In this document: positions 53,304 through 62,599 of the stretch, in pieces
Numbering within the stretch: position 1 is the first letter of the stretch
How the letters are laid out: every line of letters begins with the position of its first letter
Source of the DNA: Bacillota bacterium
GTDB taxonomy: Bacteria > Bacillota > Clostridia > Acetivibrionales > DTU013
DNA: 64,000 bases
NCBI GenBank assembly: GCA_023411645.1
Contig: JAEYON010000006.1
Coordinates: 1-64,000 of the forward strand
Reading direction: 5' to 3'
The notes under the pieces: generated by a model
What the model was told of the DNA's origin: nothing
What the model saw: only the letters and a program-made list of their open reading frames with translations
Databases searched by the model: none
Program-made: the position numbers and the translations under genes

Positions 53304-54695
53304 TCACATTGTAAGTACTCCATTAGGTGTATTTACAATCATCAGAATGTCCTCCTCTTCCCCCGTGACAGCATTGATGTATATAATAAAATCTTTATTG
53401 TTTAGCTTCCCTTTGAATTCATAGCAATACTTCTCTTTTTTATGATTGGTCGGGATAATAGCCATTCCGGAGCTTATCACATCAAGCTTACTATTGATTT
53501 TTTTCCGCGCTTCCTCCATGGTTATCTTCGGTTCCTGGATATTCCGTTTCGTGTGGTTTGAAAGATATGTCTTTGATTCAATGCCAACGACCTCTCCGTT
53601 ATCGAGTGCAATCTTCAGTTTGATTAAATCCGGATAAACCGTGACATTATCCTGCTTATAGGCATAATTAATTGTAGCGGTATTTCCCTGTGTCAGATAA
53701 TAGGTATCCTCCATGTTGTCATAGCCATGCTCTTTCAGAAAATCCAGACCCTTCTTTTTTGCCTTATCCATATCCAGCTTTTTCTCGTTGACAGGCCTGT
53801 TATAGAGCATCCAAACAACATGTCCGCCCTTTTGGGATACCCCCACTTTTACTACCTGATCATCAGGCGCGTCCTTCAGCTTCACACTGAGGCTATAAGT
53901 TTTAATCGGGCCGTTTTCACTTTTGCCGTCTTCCGTAATCTCCTGCACCCGATCTTCACCAAAAAACTTTTTAACACTTATCTTCGCCTGCTCAACCGTA
54001 ATAGTGTCCCCAGTCAGACCCTTCGCCTCAGCCGAGGTCATATGGTCTGAGAACGGGCCGTCATAAATCAGCGTGGGGTAGTCCTTAAACGTTTCACTCA
54101 TGGTTTCAATTTTCTTCATGGTTTCACCGGGCTTTGTCTTGCTAAAAAGCTTTGTTCCCTTGTTCGCCAGCTCCCCCCACCGCAATCTGCCGGTACCCAA
54201 ATCATTTTGCAGCTCCTTCAGATTTTTGTTAAGTGATGTGGAATACTTGTAAAGCTTTTCCACTGTTTTATACTGTTCCTCATCCAGTTGTTTTCCCCTG
54301 ATATTCTGGTTGTCCAGTGTCAAGCTCAAATCTCCAACCTGGCTGAGAAATTTTGAAGTGCTGGCTAGTACAGGCTGCGATACCGGCAGCTGTCCAAGGT
54401 TTGTCTGGGCTAAAACGGCCTGCTCCCAAGCTTCCTGCAGAGTAATCGCCGTCCTTTGAGTAGTTGTGCTGACCATCGACTTGGCCAGAAGCGTTTCCAC
54501 ATTATTCACATATCCGACCATCTCATAAAATGATCGATTATACTGATTGTCAAGCTCCTGACGCAAATCAGACGCGCGCTTGTACTGATAGATGCCCCAT
54601 ATTGCCACAGCACCTATAACTGCAATGACTATGCTGTACATTCTCCGGTCTGACAATCTTCTTTTAAAATCCAGCAGTTTATCCCTTATGCTCAC
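53304..54695 (-). CDS. ypeB: Germination protein YpeB
   Basis: A spore protein needed to keep the cortex-lytic enzyme SleB stable in dormant spores. The 463-residue protein has one membrane helix (about 19-36), a helical N-terminal half, and three PepSY-type repeats in the C-terminal half (TVEQAKISVKKFF, DKAKKKGLDFLKEHG, EEARKKINSKLD). GTG at 54695 follows CAGGAGG with an eight-base spacing. It lies 16 bases behind sleB, the normal partner order. Forespore sigma-G control is expected; no clear promoter was found. Confidence 0.94.
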   Translation of the reverse strand: MSIRDKLLDFKRRLSDRRMYSIVIAVIGAVAIWGIYQYKRASDLRQELDNQYNRSFYEMVGYVNNVETLLAKSMVSTTTQRTAITLQEAWEQAVLAQTNLGQLPVSQPVLASTSKFLSQVGDLSLTLDNQNIRGKQLDEEQYKTVEKLYKYSTSLNKNLKELQNDLGTGRLRWGELANKGTKLFSKTKPGETMKKIETMSETFKDYPTLIYDGPFSDHMTSAEAKGLTGDTITVEQAKISVKKFFGEDRVQEITEDGKSENGPIKTYSLSVKLKDAPDDQVVKVGVSQKGGHVVWMLYNRPVNEKKLDMDKAKKKGLDFLKEHGYDNMEDTYYLTQGNTATINYAYKQDNVTVYPDLIKLKIALDNGEVVGIESKTYLSNHTKRNIQEPKITMEEARKKINSKLDVISSGMAIIPTNHKKEKYCYEFKGKLNNKDFIIYINAVTGEEEDILMIVNTPNGVLTM

Positions 54696-54711
54696 AGTAA
54701 ATGCCTCCTGT

Positions 54712-55185
54712 TCATACACCAAAATTGTGCTTTCCAATTTTTTTAACGATTTTTCGGCTCCATATCCAGGAACTCGTTGCCGTCGCAGGATTCCAGTAAT
54801 AAATACAGCCGTCTGTCGGATCCCATCCATCCAATGCATCCTGAGCCGCCTTTACGACTGATGAATCCGGATCGATCGGAACATTTATCTGACCATCGTC
54901 AACTGCAGTAAATGCACCCGGTTGATAAATCACACCTGCAATGCTATTGGGGAAATTGGGATCCTTAACTCTGTTGAGGATCACTGCTCCGACTGCCACC
55001 TGTCCTTCATAGCTTTCTCCTCTGGCTTCACCGTTAATCGCTCGTGCAAGTAGCTGAACCTCGCTTACACCGCTGTTTTGCGCATATGCACCTCCCATTT
55101 TGAGTAAACCGCCGAGTTCAATCAACATATACAAACATATCGCTGAGACAATCAGAAATGTCGGATTCCTCTTGTTTCTCTTCAA
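54712..55185 (-). CDS. sleB: Spore cortex-lytic enzyme SleB-like hydrolase
   Basis: A 157-residue cell-wall hydrolase of the Hydrolase_2 family. A signal segment (residues about 9-35) leads to the catalytic domain with the glutamate Glu53 in ARAINGEARGE, VGAVILNRVKDP and QPGAF. SleB acts as a lytic transglycosylase on spore cortex during germination. The protein lacks the N-terminal peptidoglycan-binding domain of Bacillus subtilis SleB, as in shorter clostridial forms. TTG at 55185 follows GAAGGAGGG. Linked to ypeB. Confidence 0.9.
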   Translation of the reverse strand: MKRNKRNPTFLIVSAICLYMLIELGGLLKMGGAYAQNSGVSEVQLLARAINGEARGESYEGQVAVGAVILNRVKDPNFPNSIAGVIYQPGAFTAVDDGQINVPIDPDSSVVKAAQDALDGWDPTDGCIYYWNPATATSSWIWSRKIVKKIGKHNFGV

Positions 55186-55258
55186 GCTCCGCCCTCCTTC
55201 AAACAACCTGTTAAAAATGTCCTCAGGCACTTTGTTCCTATTATTCTCTGCACAACAC

Positions 55259-55306
55259 AAAAAAAATATTCCAGTCATCTGATTATTAATAAAACAGTGC
55301 TGGAAT
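55259..55306 (-). terminator. Terminator after the NlpC/P60-like lipoprotein gene
   Basis: Arms ATTCCAG and CTGGAAT, extended by a few interior pairs, precede a run of eight or more U on the minus strand. It separates the wall-protein gene from sleB. Confidence 0.75.
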
Positions 55307-55339
55307 AATCCCTGCAAATTTGTTTAAATGATTAATTCA

Positions 55340-56347
55340 CTAGGAAGTCGTATTAAAAATCCTTCTGACATCAACAACAATCCCATCAGCATTTTCGCGG
55401 TTTATTTCACCAATAGTTACATATCCGGCTTTCCTGCCAGCATATATGTAATTTCCGCCTCCAATGCAAACACCTACACAGCTTATTTCCTCTGCATTAG
55501 TTTCGCCGGTGTAGGAAAGGAACACGAGATCCCCGGCTAATGCGTTCTCTGGCTTAATCTGTGTTCCGCTGGCCAACTGCCCCTTTATTGTACTAGGCAG
55601 ATTGATTCCGTTAATCCTGGCGCAAATGTAGACCAGTCCCGGCGCATCGATGCCCGATGCACTCATTCCATTCATAAGATAACTGACTCCTTTGAGCCTT
55701 AACGCAGTAGCCGCAAAATCTTCAGCATTTGTAACCGGAATTATTCCTTCCACCCCTAAATGAATGATGCCGCTGCCCTGTACCCAACCGGTCTTGTTGC
55801 CGGGTAAATATACCTCATAGGAGTCGTCAATATTGTTAAACGCATATAATTCCGTCCCCATGGGGGCAATTATTCGTGTAGCGCCTCCGGTAGGATAAGC
55901 GTAAACGGTCTTTTCTCTGCTTGTGACAATGATTCTGTGAGTATAATTCCTTCCAAAAAGACTTGATATGTCACTGTCTATATATTTCGATTTTATCCAG
56001 CCCTTAAAGCCGCTCACGGTTTTGACCTCAGCCCAGCCGTTTTCATTGCTGATGATGCTGACCGGCTGATTATATAGCGCCTGTGTAATACGTTCCGACT
56101 TCACGTTAGGGCTTGCATATACATCTGCTATGTTATGCGAAATAACTCCCGCTTTCTCATCCAAAGGAATGCCGTAAATATACTCAACAGCCGCTGGTTC
56201 CGCTTGTACGTCGTCGCCGTTTACAACCGCCGTCTGTACATTCTGCCGCTCACACCCCGACAAAATAAAAGCCGCAGCAATTATCAGCAGCGCCGCTGCT
56301 ATAAGCTTGAAATTGTTTAGCCTTCTACACCTAAACAGGAATCTCAA
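55340..56347 (-). CDS. Lipoprotein with SH3 domains and a degenerate NlpC/P60 domain
   Basis: A 335-residue exported lipoprotein (lipobox LSGC, Cys32). Two SH3-like segments (about 65-125 and 138-198) lead to a C-terminal NlpC/P60 fold. The fold is clear (SYLMNG, INGINLPSTIKGQ, AGDLVFLSY) but the catalytic residues are gone: the DCSG motif reads DAPG (Ala235) and the HVGIYIG motif reads CVGVCIG (Cys290 for His). The protein is probably a wall-binding pseudoenzyme. The TTG start at 56347 overlaps the upstream gene by 17 bases. Confidence 0.82.
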   Translation of the reverse strand: MRFLFRCRRLNNFKLIAAALLIIAAAFILSGCERQNVQTAVVNGDDVQAEPAAVEYIYGIPLDEKAGVISHNIADVYASPNVKSERITQALYNQPVSIISNENGWAEVKTVSGFKGWIKSKYIDSDISSLFGRNYTHRIIVTSREKTVYAYPTGGATRIIAPMGTELYAFNNIDDSYEVYLPGNKTGWVQGSGIIHLGVEGIIPVTNAEDFAATALRLKGVSYLMNGMSASGIDAPGLVYICARINGINLPSTIKGQLASGTQIKPENALAGDLVFLSYTGETNAEEISCVGVCIGGGNYIYAGRKAGYVTIGEINRENADGIVVDVRRIFNTTS

Positions 56348-58349
56348 CCCCCAACTCCACCAAATTTATACTTTCACCGCATATCTGCCGAGCCAGCTCT
56401 ACTTCCCTCCGTTTACATGTGAAAAGTACAATCTGTTTATCCCGATAATTGTCATACAGATATTTTAACGCAAGTGTCGTTCTGCTGTCATCAAATTGAG
56501 AAAAAACTTCATCCATAAACAGCGGAAGACTCTCTCCTTCGCAGGTCAGCAGATCAGCCATAGTAAGCCTTAGCGCCAGATACATCTGATCGGCAGCAGC
56601 TCCGCTAAGCTCAAGCGCGCTCTTAACATCCCCGCTCTCCGGCACGGCAACCTTCAACGTAAGTTTGTCATCGCCCCGCAAATCGGCATATCTCCCAGAT
56701 GTCAGTCCGGTAATGATTCTGCTCATTCTGCGATCGATATCCGGTGCAAAAGTGCGTTTGATCTCATGTCCAGCTTCAATAAGTACATCCCGGGCCAGCA
56801 TCAGGGCTTTTCCCTTATGCTTAAGATACGCGATTTTTTCCTTTATAGCAACGGTTTCTTCTTCCACACGCTGTAATTCACCGATTATCTCCCCTTCATC
56901 CTTCAGTAACCCTTCACAATACTTTTCTTTCATTGCCGCTTCCAGCAAGGCTTTGCCGACTTCATCCATTTCAGCCCTACACGCAAACTCCAGACTAGAA
57001 ATGTCGCAGTCACATATCTTCACATCAAGGTCCTCCGCATTGAAATACCCCACATATTCTGTTTCCATTCCGCTCGCTGCATTGATACCCTGCTGAAGCT
57101 TCACACTTAGCTTTTCAAGTTCTGCAGCGACTTTCTTCTGTTCAATTGCAAAAGTGGATGAAAACTCAGAAAGCCCGATTGACATATCAGTCTTCTCTGG
57201 CGTTGTGTTCACACTGCTTCTATCTTGATGGTTTTTCTCCATCATACCTCTTAACATCAGTATTAATCCTGCCGCTGAGGATACCGCCAGGCCAATACCA
57301 TATAAGAGGGACAAATCCCTCGTTCTGGCAACATCCCCAATCAATGTCGGGTTGCTAAGTAATGCTGTAAATATTACTGCTGCTGCAAGGCATAGGATCG
57401 GCGATAAAATGCCGTTTAAGCCTTTCTTTTTCTTCCGTGGCCTCTTGATAGTGCCTGCGGAGTCTATCTGCGCCGCCTTTGTTTCTTGATCGGCAGCCAG
57501 TCTGCTTTCAAGCTTAAGCATTTTATTTGCCGTATCCCTCAAATCGGCCTCTTTCTTTAAGTATTCATCCAGCTTCGTACGTATCTCAATGAGGTGTTCT
57601 ATCCTCCTCAAATATTGCTGTCGCGCCTCCAGTCTGCTGTACTGCGCTCTCGCCTCAAGCTTTTCCTTCAGAGCGGCAAGCCTGCCATCATGCTGCTTTT
57701 TCAATCTGGAATACTCTGTCTCCAGTTGCTTGAGCCGGGCCTCCATCCTGTCCAGCGGCTGAATCTTTGTTCTGTCCGTCCCGACGTTGTTCTTGAGCGC
57801 ATCAGCCAGCGCCCTTTCTGCGTTGTGAAAGGAGATATCTTCAAACCCGGAGCTTACGACATTGGCAAGCTTGGCCGCCAAACCTGCCGAACTGCTCTCA
57901 TCAAGTCTAAGCTTCATCTGCATGATAAATGCGGTTCGTTCAAAGGTCAGCTCGTCCATACCAAGCTGCTGCTCCGCAAACATCGGCATTTTTTCTCTTC
58001 CAATTCCAAAGGAGCTTGTAATATTGTTGTATGAACTGTCAAAGATCTGAACTATACCTGTCCTAAAATTGCGCTCCGTCCTGTAGGTACTGCCGTCATC
58101 CAGTGTATATGTCAATGCTCCGGCGTATTGTCCGCCGCTCCATGGTTCAAATCGTTTTTGAGGAGCAGACAGCCCATAAAGTGACGGGCGGCCTGATTTC
58201 AGGCCATAGAGCATTCCCCTGACAAACCACTGAAGAGTAGTTTTACCCGTTTCATTACCGCCATATATTATATTCATACCTCTGCCAAGTGAAAAAGTAA
58301 GCTCCTTCAGCCTGCCAAAGCCTTTCACCTCAAGCTTGTCTATAACCAT
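56331..58349 (-). CDS. SbcC/Rad50-like ATPase of the YhaN type with internal membrane helices
   Basis: A 672-residue ABC-type ATPase. Walker A is GGNETGKTT (30-38). Long coiled-coil arms (about 190-290 and 400-520) flank a pair of hydrophobic helices (about 315-368) where Rad50 has its zinc hook. The C-terminal half has the signature ELSGAAADQMYLALRL and Walker B LPLFMDEVFSQFDDS. It overlaps the nuclease gene by 10 bases; together they match the Bacillus yhaO-yhaN pair. The membrane helices suggest anchoring of DNA-end processing or lipid-associated work. Confidence 0.85.
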   Translation of the reverse strand: MVIDKLEVKGFGRLKELTFSLGRGMNIIYGGNETGKTTLQWFVRGMLYGLKSGRPSLYGLSAPQKRFEPWSGGQYAGALTYTLDDGSTYRTERNFRTGIVQIFDSSYNNITSSFGIGREKMPMFAEQQLGMDELTFERTAFIMQMKLRLDESSSAGLAAKLANVVSSGFEDISFHNAERALADALKNNVGTDRTKIQPLDRMEARLKQLETEYSRLKKQHDGRLAALKEKLEARAQYSRLEARQQYLRRIEHLIEIRTKLDEYLKKEADLRDTANKMLKLESRLAADQETKAAQIDSAGTIKRPRKKKKGLNGILSPILCLAAAVIFTALLSNPTLIGDVARTRDLSLLYGIGLAVSSAAGLILMLRGMMEKNHQDRSSVNTTPEKTDMSIGLSEFSSTFAIEQKKVAAELEKLSVKLQQGINAASGMETEYVGYFNAEDLDVKICDCDISSLEFACRAEMDEVGKALLEAAMKEKYCEGLLKDEGEIIGELQRVEEETVAIKEKIAYLKHKGKALMLARDVLIEAGHEIKRTFAPDIDRRMSRIITGLTSGRYADLRGDDKLTLKVAVPESGDVKSALELSGAAADQMYLALRLTMADLLTCEGESLPLFMDEVFSQFDDSRTTLALKYLYDNYRDKQIVLFTCKRREVELARQICGESINLVELGVEIPV

Positions 58350-59443
58350 ACCTTTCCCTCATTGATTGCTTCCAGGCCATAATAAAGCGCCTGCATGATC
58401 AAATCCTTCTCCTCCGATTCCCTTGCCGTCAGCGCCCGGTCCAGCATCTTTCGGACGAATAGTCCCCGCAGCCCAGGCTCTTCGGCAATTTGTTCAAAAT
58501 CAAACTCCGGCGCCGTTTGATCCTCTACTCTGATATAAAAAGCCTTCGCCGCCAGCAGATCCGTAATCACTTCTGTATCCATTCTCAAGTTATGGGCAAG
58601 ATAACCAAAAAGAGAGACCCTGTACAGATCTTCAATACCTCCGGCCCGCCTTATTGCTTCCTCTGCCTGTTCTGCTGCCTGTTCATTACTCACACACCCG
58701 GTAATCTGTACTTCAATATTAATAAATCGTCTGCGATTTATTTCCAAAAAATCAGCCCGAAGCTTACTTTCTCCATCTGGCTCCTTGCTGATTTCGACAG
58801 CATAGATACCATGTCCCCCTTCCTCATCAAAGCCCAGCGGCTCCGGGCTGCCTGCATTATAGATCCTTTTATCAGACCCGGCTCCTTCGAGCCTTGTATG
58901 GAAGTGGCCCAGCGCACAAAAGTCAAAACCATATGCCTCAAGTTCAGGGCCGGAGACGGGCCGGAAGGCATCCGTACTGAAAGGCATATCCAATGTGCCA
59001 TGAATCATAATAATATTAATCCTGGAGTGATCCAGGCTCCCCGAAGGCGGTATATCGCCATATACCCGCGTCCCGTTCGGATGCTCATAAAATATACCCT
59101 CCGTTAGAACATGAACGTTGGGAGGCCAGATAAAGTCAGAATAATAAGAACCAGAAACAGCGGGGTCATGATTACCCGGAATCATCAGTACAGAAATATT
59201 CGGGATCATTTTGAATTGATCGCAGACATAACGGATCGTGCTTTTTCTGATATAATTATGTTCATAAAGGTCGCCGCAAATAAGCAGTAATTCTGCTCCT
59301 TCGTCCCGTGCCGCCTCAACAATCCGTGATAGAGCCAGCTTTAGATCATTCCGTCTCTGTTCCGGCTTTCCATGCATATCAGACAAAGAAGAAAACGGTG
59401 CATCCAGATGAAGATCGCCGCACTGGATAAGTTTAATCCTCAC
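58340..59443 (-). CDS. Metallophosphoesterase exonuclease, SbcD/YhaO type
   Basis: A 367-residue Mre11/SbcD-like nuclease with the metal-binding motifs GDLHLDAPF (about 9-17), LLICGDLYEH (about 55), MIPGNHDP (about 90), and FCALGHFHT (about 175). It should form a complex with the ATPase encoded next. The GTG at 59443 follows GGGGGTG and lies 12 bases after the acpS stop; upstream codons overlap acpS and lack a ribosome-binding site. Confidence 0.9.
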   Translation of the reverse strand: MRIKLIQCGDLHLDAPFSSLSDMHGKPEQRRNDLKLALSRIVEAARDEGAELLLICGDLYEHNYIRKSTIRYVCDQFKMIPNISVLMIPGNHDPAVSGSYYSDFIWPPNVHVLTEGIFYEHPNGTRVYGDIPPSGSLDHSRINIIMIHGTLDMPFSTDAFRPVSGPELEAYGFDFCALGHFHTRLEGAGSDKRIYNAGSPEPLGFDEEGGHGIYAVEISKEPDGESKLRADFLEINRRRFINIEVQITGCVSNEQAAEQAEEAIRRAGGIEDLYRVSLFGYLAHNLRMDTEVITDLLAAKAFYIRVEDQTAPEFDFEQIAEEPGLRGLFVRKMLDRALTARESEEKDLIMQALYYGLEAINEGKVWL

Positions 59444-59454
59444 GCCCACACCCC

Positions 59455-59832
59455 CTACGTACATATTACAACATACGCAACGGCATATAAAGCACAATGT
59501 GAAAGGCTTATGTCCATACTCTTTGCGCCCAAGGCCTCAAAAAGCTCCTGCGCCTTTTTTGTCAGTATGACATAAGGCTTACCTTTTTCGTCATTGAGAA
59601 TTTCAATCTGCTTCCATTCAAGGCCATCGGCCAGACCTGTCCCAAGCGCTTTCATGACAGCTTCCTTCGCAGCGAATCTGGCGGCATAGCTTTCAAATTT
59701 AGCCTTGTTTCTGTTTTCGCAGTAGCTAATTTCATTATCTGTAAAAACTCTGCCCCTGAAGCTCTCCAGTTCTTGAATAGATGTTTTCAATCGTTCTATT
59801 TCAATAATGTCGGTTCCACAATATATTGCCAT
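59455..59832 (-). CDS. acpS: Holo-[acyl-carrier-protein] synthase
   Basis: Transfers phosphopantetheine from CoA to acyl carrier protein. The 125-residue trimeric enzyme has GTDIIEIER at the N-terminus (Asp8) and FAAKEAVMKALGTG (Glu57), the metal-binding pair. It is set between a DUF342 gene 12 bases upstream and the nuclease gene 12 bases downstream, so it is probably transcribed with both although the functions differ. Confidence 0.95.
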   Translation of the reverse strand: MAIYCGTDIIEIERLKTSIQELESFRGRVFTDNEISYCENRNKAKFESYAARFAAKEAVMKALGTGLADGLEWKQIEILNDEKGKPYVILTKKAQELFEALGAKSMDISLSHCALYAVAYVVICT

Positions 59833-59844
59833 ATTATACTTAAT

Positions 59845-61434
59845 TTAGATCTCCTTTATTTCTCCGTCAATGATACAATAGCTTGTACTCATGACGGGTG
59901 TCGTGATCTCCCTGATCATATTCTTCAAAACTAACTGTGTATTGGGAAATACCTTTTTTAAGATCGCTATCTCCCCTTCCCCATGTGTTCTAAGATACCC
60001 AAAGAGTGCCTTTCGTTCCTCTTCCACATGCTTGAGTCTTTCCCTTATTGAGAAATAATGCTCCGTTATTTTTTCATACGCAATCATCTGCTGCCTTGAC
60101 AGCCCTTTTTCACTACCGTAAACTGAAATCTCTGCCTTTGCCCTTACCAGATCCTGTTTTAGTTTTTCACTCTCTGCAGTAATAGCATCAAGTGTTTGCT
60201 TCATCGCCCGTCTGTCAAAACCGCTCACACTAATACATGTCCTTTTCTCACCGGGCGATCCGATGATGGACGCCACAACTCTGATTTCCGCTTCAATGTT
60301 TCCTCCAATGATCTGCCCTCTTGCTGAATCCAGTATCACTTCCTTAGCTTTGATGTTGCTGTTTAGGCAATAAAATCCGATGTGTACGCTGCCGTCACAG
60401 ACAATCTTCGTATCTGAAACAAATTTGGTATAGATGTTCCTTCTGCAGTAAATGACTGCCTTGTTATGCCCAGCTATACCACCTTTTATATAAATACTGC
60501 CATCACTGCTGATTATATCTTTCACGCCGCCAACGCCATAATCGCTTAAGATCTCAATATCTTTACTGGCAGTGATCGAAAAACCATCCTCTATTGTTCC
60601 TTTTACGGTAAGAAATCCGTCAAAATTAATATTTCCTGTCTTAAAGTCTACATTTCCTAAGATTTCAAGATGATTTGAAATGCCAATCCGTTCACCCTCA
60701 TAATGAACTGCTCCATTAATTCTGGCGTATAGTGTCGTCAGCCCGTCACGGTTTTCTTCCCGAATTGTATTTTTATCGTAGAACAGAGGAAGCTCCTTGC
60801 CCTTGACCGGAAGCAGAAAACTACCCTTGACAGTTTTCCCCTGCGTTCCTTCAGTCGGTGCTATCCTCTCTCCCAGCCAGTCTCCCTCGGATACCTTGTT
60901 GATTAAATTCAATTCATAATGATCCACATTTCCGTCTTCCTTTGCCTCCGGCTTAGCCTCCTTCATCTCATAAAGATGAATAATGGAATCCATTCCATTG
61001 ACAGGAGCAATCCCTTCGGCAACCAATATTTTCTTATTGTTGGACAATCCATATAAAAGCACATCATTTTTTATGCCGAAAGTGATACCGTTCCTCTTTA
61101 AGGTGTGCAGGATCTCCTTAAAGAGATCAGCCTTTTTTGGGCCATCCAGCTCTGCATCGCTTACGGAAAGTGTTATATAAGCCCTCAACTCATCCTCCGA
61201 TAGTTCTACTGTTATCCTTTCCCTGCCCTCTGCAAACTTTTCCGGAGGCATGGGAGCATTGACCAGCACGTTACGCACGCTCATGAAACTGGTGATCCTA
61301 ATGTGGGGATGGTCAGATATCAGCTTATTAAACTGATCCAGGGACATTCCCTTTTTAAAGGAACTTATATAATACCCATCATCTTTTTCGATAATAGCAA
61401 TATATTCGGATGAATAAATGATATTCTCTTTCAT
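59845..61434 (-). CDS. DUF342 (FapA-type) polymer-forming protein
   Basis: A 529-residue protein with an N-terminal domain followed by a FapA/DUF342 beta-helix of repeated strands (about residues 240-400: FKTGNINFDGFLTVKGTIED, INIKGGI-like repeats), then a coiled-coil helix (about 415-490) and a small C-terminal domain. FapA-type proteins form stacked beta structures and may bind membranes or polymers; their function is poorly known. ATG at 61434 follows ACAGGAGAATATTG. It leads the series DUF342, acpS, SbcD-like, YhaN-like. Confidence 0.85.
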   Translation of the reverse strand: MKENIIYSSEYIAIIEKDDGYYISSFKKGMSLDQFNKLISDHPHIRITSFMSVRNVLVNAPMPPEKFAEGRERITVELSEDELRAYITLSVSDAELDGPKKADLFKEILHTLKRNGITFGIKNDVLLYGLSNNKKILVAEGIAPVNGMDSIIHLYEMKEAKPEAKEDGNVDHYELNLINKVSEGDWLGERIAPTEGTQGKTVKGSFLLPVKGKELPLFYDKNTIREENRDGLTTLYARINGAVHYEGERIGISNHLEILGNVDFKTGNINFDGFLTVKGTIEDGFSITASKDIEILSDYGVGGVKDIISSDGSIYIKGGIAGHNKAVIYCRRNIYTKFVSDTKIVCDGSVHIGFYCLNSNIKAKEVILDSARGQIIGGNIEAEIRVVASIIGSPGEKRTCISVSGFDRRAMKQTLDAITAESEKLKQDLVRAKAEISVYGSEKGLSRQQMIAYEKITEHYFSIRERLKHVEEERKALFGYLRTHGEGEIAILKKVFPNTQLVLKNMIREITTPVMSTSYCIIDGEIKEI

Positions 61435-61751
61435 CAATATTCTCCTGTCCAGTTATATACATTGAGAAAAGGATCGAAGCGACATATTTTTTCACATGTA
61501 TTACTATAGCCTTTCGTTGAACAAATTTTATTCCTCCCTTATCTCAAGTTATTTGTTCAACTTATATGGTATCGTCAGTGATATATTACTAAAAAATATT
61601 CGACATTTTTTTGCCTAATCCTCTTTTGACCAAAGGATAGACTGTTAAATGTCCCTGAAAACAAGCGACCCTCGAATTGAATAGGTTACTTCATCAACTC
61701 GAAGGCCGTCATACGCATTAACAAAAAAATCTGCTGCACAAAATCATCTTG
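61435..61751 (-). other. Intergenic region with 11-base inverted repeat
   Basis: This 317-base gap separates the PspA-type cluster from the DUF342 operon. An inverted repeat GTTGAACAAAT (61517-61527) and ATTTGTTCAAC (61552-61562) is centred about 110 bases before the DUF342 start. It could be an operator for that operon. No terminator with a clear U-run was seen after the 61752-62567 gene, and no promoter could be placed with confidence. Confidence 0.4.
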
Positions 61752-62567
61752 TTATCTTCTCAGCTTGTTCTTCCGCCTTTCCTCCAAAACAGTATCCAAA
61801 GCTTCCGCTTCATTAACTGCGGTTTCGAGCTGCTCCAGCATATCTTCGTTTTCCACACTGGACAATATCTGATGCTTGAACATATTCACCGTACTCTCCA
61901 TATAGTCCAGCTTCGTTCCTATCCTCTCAAGTTCTTTTTTCTCGTCCTTCAGCCTGGCTATGAGCTTTTCATCCATCTCGATCACCTTCCTGACATCCTC
62001 AGCCATTCTGGCATCCTTGGCAAAGCTCACCTTTCTGGTATTGGTATTGATCCTGGCAGATACGGCGCTAACGTCCACGCCACTTAGCTCACGATTTCTG
62101 ATGCAAAAATTATTCAGCAGCTTCAAATAAGCGATCACCAGATTAAGCGTCTGCTCCGTGATTTTTTCCTTTAAGTAGCTGTGTTCGCCGGTCATAAAGG
62201 CATTATAAATATCATTTTTATCCTCCATGACCTTCCTGAGCTTGTAGTTATAAGTATTGTTCGTATTTCTTCTTGCCTCGCTGGAAAGCCGGTTTGCCTG
62301 CCGGTTCAATTCGCGGATATTCCGCACCTTTTCCTTCCGGTTGAAATTCTCATGAAACTGCTTGCTCATAAGCGTCTGAATCACAAAACCAATATATACG
62401 GCAAAACCGGCCGTCATTGACAGCGAGAACGGAAGTGCATACCCATATCCAAACAATGTCGGAAAAGCTGTCGGATCACTTAATTGAGGTGCCACCATCA
62501 TTGCTACAGCCAGTATGCCAATATTTCTCACCTTGAATAATGCGCTTAAAAGCAATCTTACTTTCAT
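61752..62567 (-). CDS. Two-TM coiled-coil protein linked to PspA
   Basis: A 271-residue protein I cannot assign to a named family. Two hydrophobic segments (about 7-30 and 40-68) are followed by a long charged helical region with heptad-like patterns to the C-terminus (KLIARLKDEKKELERIG, ENEDMLEQLETAVNEAEALD). The topology suggests a membrane anchor with a cytosolic coiled coil. The ATG at 62567 is nine bases from AGGTGG, 32 bases behind the PspA gene. It probably anchors or recruits the PspA protein; that role is inferred from position. Confidence 0.6.
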   Translation of the reverse strand: MKVRLLLSALFKVRNIGILAVAMMVAPQLSDPTAFPTLFGYGYALPFSLSMTAGFAVYIGFVIQTLMSKQFHENFNRKEKVRNIRELNRQANRLSSEARRNTNNTYNYKLRKVMEDKNDIYNAFMTGEHSYLKEKITEQTLNLVIAYLKLLNNFCIRNRELSGVDVSAVSARINTNTRKVSFAKDARMAEDVRKVIEMDEKLIARLKDEKKELERIGTKLDYMESTVNMFKHQILSSVENEDMLEQLETAVNEAEALDTVLEERRKNKLRR

Positions 62568-62599
62568 TTCCTTCAACCACCTGTCCTTGATCGTTCCAA

